Assembly: GCF_003752505.1 (NCBI RefSeq)
Contig: NZ_RKHO01000001.1
Span: forward strand, 2,480,001 to 2,544,000
From: Nocardioides aurantiacus
GTDB taxonomy: Bacteria > Actinomycetota > Actinomycetes > Propionibacteriales > Nocardioidaceae
Length of the DNA stretch: 64,000 nt
Direction of reading: 5' to 3'
The notes under the pieces are model-generated. The model was not told the DNA's origin, made no database searches, and was given only the letters and a program-made list of their open reading frames with translations. Below, piece after piece: positions 60,220 through 64,000 of this stretch. The first letter of the stretch is position 1, and each line of letters opens with the position of its first letter. Both the position numbers and the translations under genes were made by a program.

Positions 60220-61191
60220 CGCCCTCGACCGGCCGGCCGCCTGGCGGCTGGAGAACGACCCGCCGTCGCGGTACTCGCGCCACTGCGCGAACGACTCACC
60301 GGTCAGCTCCTCGAGCAGCGCGATGTCCTCGAGGTGGGGCTCCAGCAGGACGGTGCGCTGCTCGGGGGTGAGCTGGGGCCGCCCGGTGCCCCCGCCCCGG
60401 TGGAGCTGGTGGACCAGCGGCCTGCTGACGGTGCGCCAGACCTTCGGCGGCAGGAACTGGCCGACCGCGGCGCCGGCCCGGATCACCGGGCCAACGGTGC
60501 GGGCCCGCACCCCGTCCCTGACGAAGGGGCGGCTGTTGTCCGAGGGGATCTGCGCGATCTCGTGGGTCTGCACGCCCAGGAACCCGAAGACCCGGTCGAG
60601 CACCTGGTCGGGCTCGTCGACCAGCTCGCGGTAGCGCAGCAGCAGCACCTGCTCGCGCGGGACGTGGTCGTAGAGGTCGCGGAGCTGCCGGCCGTACATC
60701 CCCATCGACTGGTAGTGCCAGAACGGCGCCCAGCCGCTGTCGATCCGCTCGGGCTCCTGGCGCACCGCCTCGACGACGTCGGCGCGCGGCTCGAGGCCGT
60801 CCATCCACAGGTGCATCCAGTTGGAGTAGGCCCGGTCGACCGGGTCCCGCAGCACCACGACGAGCTTGGCGTCGGGGCGGTCGGCCGCGATCCGTCGACG
60901 CGCGTCGCGGTGGTAGAGGTAGAACGGCGTGCTCTCGCCGCGCAGCTGGTCCTCGCCCGCCTCGTCGAAGAGGTCGAGGTAGCGCTCGCGCTGCCAGATC
61001 CACTCCTGGTTGCTGTGGGCGTCGCCCGGTCCCTTGTACGCCGGGGGCGGGGAGTCGCCGCACAGGTAGTACTTCGGCTCCTTGACCCGGCTCAGGAACA
61101 GCTGCGGGTGCAGCGTCAGCGCGGCGTGGAGGGCGCTCGTGCCCGCCTTGGGTGCCCCGATCAGGAAGAAGTCGGGAGGTCGTCGACTCAT
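60205..61191 (-). CDS. sulfotransferase family protein
   Basis: The 328-aa enzyme has the PAPS 5'-phosphosulfate loop FLIGAPKAGTSALHAALTLHP (about 9-29). The 3'-phosphate motif is VVVLRDPVDRAYSNWMH. FYLYHRDARRRI and the YRELVDEPDQVLDRVFGFLGV stretch are typical of sulfotransferases acting on carbohydrates or small molecules. The likely product is a sulfated glycolipid or polysaccharide, but the acceptor is unknown. The ATG is 6 nt after TAGGCT. Confidence 0.93.
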   Translation of the reverse strand: MSRRPPDFFLIGAPKAGTSALHAALTLHPQLFLSRVKEPKYYLCGDSPPPAYKGPGDAHSNQEWIWQRERYLDLFDEAGEDQLRGESTPFYLYHRDARRRIAADRPDAKLVVVLRDPVDRAYSNWMHLWMDGLEPRADVVEAVRQEPERIDSGWAPFWHYQSMGMYGRQLRDLYDHVPREQVLLLRYRELVDEPDQVLDRVFGFLGVQTHEIAQIPSDNSRPFVRDGVRARTVGPVIRAGAAVGQFLPPKVWRTVSRPLVHQLHRGGGTGRPQLTPEQRTVLLEPHLEDIALLEELTGESFAQWREYRDGGSFSSRQAAGRSRASAGQ

Positions 61192-61197
61192 GCCGAA

Positions 61198-61203
61198 AGC
61201 CTA
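61198..61203 (-). promoter_or_regulatory. leaderless -10 (TAGGCT) for the sulfotransferase gene
   Basis: Minus-strand TAGGCT, a 6-nt spacer, then ATG. An AT-rich stretch (GATAGATTGGG) lies just upstream. Confidence 0.55.
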
Positions 61204-61247
61204 CCCAATCTATCGACTAACAATGCGAGGGGCCGCGAGGTGGACGC

Positions 61248-61886
61248 TCAGCCGCCGACGTAGGCCTCCGCGCGACGCCGCGCCTCGACGGTGAGGCCCT
61301 CGACGCGCAGCAGCTCCGGCAGCAGCGAACGCTCGGTGGTGAGCGCGCGGAACATGGTCGCGACGGTCACCCCGTGGCCGGGCTGGTGCACCACCTCGAC
61401 CGGGTCGCCCACCTGCAGCTCGCCCTCGTGGACGACGCGCAGGTAGGGGCCCGGTCGGCCCTCCTCGGTGAAGCGCCGCACCCACCCCCGGTCGTCGAAG
61501 CCGTGACGGCGCTGCCACGTCTTGAAGTCGTTGCACGGCGTGCGGACCGAGGCCACCTCGAGCACGGCGGTGCCGATGCGCCACCGCTCCCCCACCTCGG
61601 ACTCGTTGACGTCGAGCCCACGCGTGGTGAGGTTCTCGCCGAAGTGCCCGTCCGGGACCTCCTGGCCCAGGCGCTCGGCCCACCGGTCGAGGTCCTCGCG
61701 GGCGAAGGCGTAGACCGCCTTGTCGATCCCGCCGTGGTGACGGGTGTCGGAGACCTCGTCGCCCTCCAGGCCGAGCCGACCCACGGCCACCGGGCCCGTG
61801 ACCTGGTGCTTGTCGATGGAGGTGCGGCCGATCCCGGCCCACGCGGCGGGGCGGGGACGACCCACGTTGACGGAGACCACCTGCAC
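61248..61886 (-). CDS. MOSC-domain protein (YiiM-like)
   Basis: The 212-aa protein is a MOSC domain: VSDTRHHGGIDKAVYAFAREDLDRW, HFGENLTTRGLDV and a conserved Cys in RTPCNDFKTW that should bind the sulfido-molybdenum cofactor or sulfur. Such YiiM-like proteins may handle molybdenum-sulfur groups or reduce N-hydroxylated compounds; the partner is unknown. The GTG start has no clear SD. It is divergent from the YCII-like gene. Confidence 0.9.
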   Translation of the reverse strand: MQVVSVNVGRPRPAAWAGIGRTSIDKHQVTGPVAVGRLGLEGDEVSDTRHHGGIDKAVYAFAREDLDRWAERLGQEVPDGHFGENLTTRGLDVNESEVGERWRIGTAVLEVASVRTPCNDFKTWQRRHGFDDRGWVRRFTEEGRPGPYLRVVHEGELQVGDPVEVVHQPGHGVTVATMFRALTTERSLLPELLRVEGLTVEARRRAEAYVGG

Positions 61887-62011
61887 GCGGACATGCTCTC
61901 AGCACGCCGACGAAAACTTCTTCCCGCGGGGTGTCGTGTGTGGCCCTCCCCGTTCGTGGAGAAGGTGAGACCGGGCGCACCGGGCGCCCGGCCCGAGCAA
62001 GGAGCACCGAC

Positions 62012-62362
62012 ATGACGCAGTACCTCCTCTCCGTCCACACCGACTTCGACGACGTGGCCGGCACCACCGAGGCCGAGATGCAGCAGGCCTACGCCCAGGT
62101 CGACGCCTTCAACACCGAGCTGCAGGCCAGCGGCAGCTGGGTCTTCGCCGGGGGCCTCACACCGCCCGCCGACGCCACCGTCGTCGACGCCGCCGGCCCC
62201 GAGGCGGTGCTGACCGACGGCCCGTACGCCGAGACCAAGGAGGTCCTCGGCGGGTTCTGGATCATCGACGTCGCCGACCTCGACGCGGCCCTGGACGTCG
62301 CGAAGAAGGCCTCGGCCGCCTGCATGGGCAAGGTCGAGGTGCGCCCCTTCCAGGGCGAGTGA
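62012..62362 (+). CDS. YCII/DGPF-family protein linked to a sigma factor
   Basis: This 116-aa protein has the YCII-like fold with MTQYLLSVHTDFDD, then the signature LTDGPYAETKEVLGGFWIIDVADLDAALD (a variant of DGPFxExKExxGGF). DGPF proteins accompany ECF42-type sigma factors, where they may act as sensors or partners. The ATG has AAGGAG upstream. Its stop overlaps the GTG of the sigma factor (GTGA), so the two are coupled. Confidence 0.92.
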   Translation: MTQYLLSVHTDFDDVAGTTEAEMQQAYAQVDAFNTELQASGSWVFAGGLTPPADATVVDAAGPEAVLTDGPYAETKEVLGGFWIIDVADLDAALDVAKKASAACMGKVEVRPFQGE

Positions 62363-63600
62363 GCACCCCCGCCCCGGCCGGGCTGGCGGCCGTGTTCCGT
62401 GCCGAGCACGGACGCGTGGTCGCCGGCCTGGCCCGGCGCCTCGGCGACCTCGACCTGGCCGAGGACGCCCTGGGCGAGGCCCTCGTCGTCGCCGCCGAGC
62501 GGTGGCCCGTCGACGGGGTGCCGCCCAACCCGGGCGCCTGGCTGACCACCGTGGCCCGCAACAAGGCCCTGGACCGGCTGCGACGCGAGCAGCGGCGCGA
62601 GCACAAGCACGCCGAGGCGCACATGATCACCGACCCCACCCCGCACGAGCCCACCGGGCCCGTCGAGGACGACCGGCTCCGGCTGGTGTTCACCTGCTGC
62701 CACCCGGCGCTGGGCCCCGAGGCCCGGGTGGCGCTCACGCTGCGGCTGCTGGGCGGGCTCACCGTGCCCGAGATCGCGGCGGCCTACCTCGTCCCCGAGA
62801 CCACGATGGCCCAGCGCCTCACCCGGGCGAAGCAGAAGATCGCCCGGGCCGGCATCCCCTACCGGGTCCCGGCCGCCGCGGACCTCGCCGAGCGGCTCGA
62901 CGGTGTGCTGGCCGTGCTCTACCTCGTCTTCAACGAGGGCTATCTCTCCCACGCGGGGCAGGCGGTGCGAGACGACCTGACCGGGGAGGCGGTCCGGCTG
63001 GCCCGGCAGCTGCGCGAGATGGTGCGGCGTACGCCGTCGCTCGGCACGCAGCCCGAGGTCGACGGCCTGCTGGCGCTGATGCTGCTGACCGAGGCCCGCC
63101 GCCCGGCCCGGGTGGCGGAGGGGCGGCTGGTGCCGCTGGCCGAACAGGACCGGACCCGGTGGGACGCCGCCCTGGTCGACGAGGGCCACCGGCTGGTCCG
63201 GGGCTGCCTGGCGCTGGGGCGGCCCGGGCCCTACCAGCTGCAGGCCGCCGTCAACGCGGTGCACACCGACGCCCTCGACGCCTCGATGACCGACTGGTCG
63301 CAGGTCGTGCAGCTCTACGACCAGCTACTCGCGCTGCGCCCGACCCCCGTGGTGGCCCTCAACCGGGCGGTCGCGGTGGCCGAGGTCGACGGGCCGGAGG
63401 TCGCGCTGGGCGTGGTCGACCGGCTGCCGCTCGAGCGCTACCACGCCTGGCACGCCACCCGGGCCGACCTGCTGCGACGGCTCGGCCGGCCGCAGGAGGC
63501 GCGGGCGGCGTACGACGCGGCGATCGGGCTGGCCGGCAACGACGCCGAGCGGGCCTTCCTCGCCGGTCGTCGGGACGGCCTGGGCCGCGGCCCGACCTAG
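62359..63600 (+). CDS. ECF42-like sigma factor with C-terminal TPR-type domain
   Basis: The 413-aa protein has sigma region 2 (FRAEHGRVVAGLARRLGDLDLAEDALGEALVVAAERW...NPGAWLTTVARNKALDRLRREQR) and region 4 (LTLRLLGGLTVPEIAAAYLVPETTMAQRLTRAKQKI). A long alpha-helical C-terminal extension (about 170-413) follows with YLVFNEGY, LLTEARRPAR, GRPGPYQLQAAVNAVH and TPR-like helices. This layout and the DGPF neighbour identify the ECF42 group. Such sigma factors lack a normal anti-sigma; the C-terminal domain is required for activity in tested members. No target promoter was identified. Confidence 0.93.
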   Translation: MSTPAPAGLAAVFRAEHGRVVAGLARRLGDLDLAEDALGEALVVAAERWPVDGVPPNPGAWLTTVARNKALDRLRREQRREHKHAEAHMITDPTPHEPTGPVEDDRLRLVFTCCHPALGPEARVALTLRLLGGLTVPEIAAAYLVPETTMAQRLTRAKQKIARAGIPYRVPAAADLAERLDGVLAVLYLVFNEGYLSHAGQAVRDDLTGEAVRLARQLREMVRRTPSLGTQPEVDGLLALMLLTEARRPARVAEGRLVPLAEQDRTRWDAALVDEGHRLVRGCLALGRPGPYQLQAAVNAVHTDALDASMTDWSQVVQLYDQLLALRPTPVVALNRAVAVAEVDGPEVALGVVDRLPLERYHAWHATRADLLRRLGRPQEARAAYDAAIGLAGNDAERAFLAGRRDGLGRGPT

Positions 63601-64000
63601 TCCTGGACCGCCTTGGCGACGGTGACCGCCCGGGTCACGACCGCGGCGTCCTCGAGCGCGTCGGCGGCGTCGGCGAGGACCCGGACCAGCACCCAGGCCC
63701 GGGCGCGGTCCTCGTCGAGCCCGGCGGTGTCGACCAGGGTGTGGAAGCGCTGCCGCAGCCCGTCACGGACGCCGACGCCCCCGGGCAGCGACAGCTCGTC
63801 GTAGCGGTGGGTCAGCATCGGCGCCGGCTCGTAGTGGCGGTCGCCGCTCAGCGGACGCGGGTCCACGGCCAGCCACGGCTCGCGGTCGCCCGCCAGCACG
63901 GTGCCGTAGTGCAGGTCGCCGTGGACCAGGGTGCCGTCGGTCGCCGGGTCGACCGCGAGGTCGCGGGCCAGGCCGGCCGCCTGCTCGACCAGCCGGCGCG
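63597..64000 (-). CDS. aminoglycoside/hydroxyurea phosphotransferase-like protein, 3' part
   Basis: About 133 C-terminal codons are inside the window; the gene continues past the right edge. It carries the kinase catalytic motif LVHGDLHYGTVLAG and the metal-binding region EPWLAVDPRPLSGDRHYEPAPML, typical of APH(6)/hydroxyurea kinase-like proteins. Whether it gives resistance or has a housekeeping substrate cannot be decided from sequence. The TAG stop overlaps the sigma factor TAG over CTAG in convergent orientation. Confidence 0.88.
   Translation of the reverse strand, partial: RRLVEQAAGLARDLAVDPATDGTLVHGDLHYGTVLAGDREPWLAVDPRPLSGDRHYEPAPMLTHRYDELSLPGGVGVRDGLRQRFHTLVDTAGLDEDRARAWVLVRVLADAADALEDAAVVTRAVTVAKAVQD

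Overview
The window is high-GC actinobacterial chromosome, most likely from a Nocardioides-type member of the Propionibacteriales. The evidence is strong G/C bias at third codon positions, WhiB and DUF3499/TIGR03089 family proteins, coenzyme F420 genes, an MtrA-MtrB-LpqB system, and gene order shared with the mycobacterial sahH-mtrAB-lpqB and pmmA-whiB2-fbiAB-manB regions. No rRNA, tRNA, insertion sequence, prophage or CRISPR array was found. Genes are densely packed and no gap exceeds about 200 bp.

Layout. 1-7.4 kb (minus strand): adenosylhomocysteinase, MtrA-MtrB-LpqB, ComF-like protein, long-form hibernation promoting factor, and the start of a NarL-type response regulator. 7.6-15.4 kb: mannose/GDP-mannose supply genes (isomerase-like SIS protein, Trm112-like protein, phosphomannomutase, mannose-1-phosphate guanylyltransferase) around whiB2 and the F420 genes fbiA/fbiB. 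15.4-30 kb: cell-envelope region with an FG-GAP-bearing amidase, a Wzm/Wzt exporter, GlfT2, UDP-galactopyranose mutase, a double-domain glycosyltransferase and two divergent LCP ligase-type proteins. Together these form a plausible galactofuran synthesis, export and wall-attachment set. 30.4-34.5 kb: a translationally coupled four-gene glycosyltransferase operon of unknown product. 34.5-41.4 kb: small proteins, a Ser/Thr kinase, a crotonase plus acyl-CoA dehydrogenase pair, an NmrA-like protein and a lipoprotein. 41.4-49.4 kb: Hsp20 with a divergent HspR-like regulator, an acyl-CoA synthetase, hydrolase, aminotransferase and aldehyde dehydrogenase, a decapeptide-repeat protein and a MerR-DICT regulator. 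49.4-64 kb: FHA protein, FAD oxidoreductase, EcsC protein, FMN/F420 split-barrel protein, DUF3097-HemW pair, secreted propeller, intradiol dioxygenase lipoprotein, FadD15-like synthetase, sulfotransferase, MOSC protein, an ECF42-like sigma factor with its DGPF partner, and a partial aminoglycoside phosphotransferase-like gene.

The most regular non-coding signal is a TANNNT -10 hexamer exactly 6-7 nt before the start codon of at least eleven genes, which predicts leaderless mRNAs and fixes many starts. Other signals are perfect operators beside two MerR genes, long GC hairpins at convergent gene ends, a long perfect palindrome with an extra half-copy at 43.9 kb, an 18-bp-arm hairpin before an oxidoreductase at 50.6 kb, and several triplicated short tandem repeats. 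The best candidates for undescribed biology are the decapeptide-repeat protein (48 kb), the four-glycosyltransferase operon (30-34.5 kb), and the leaderless 4-codon ORF that runs into a small gene at 34.86 kb.
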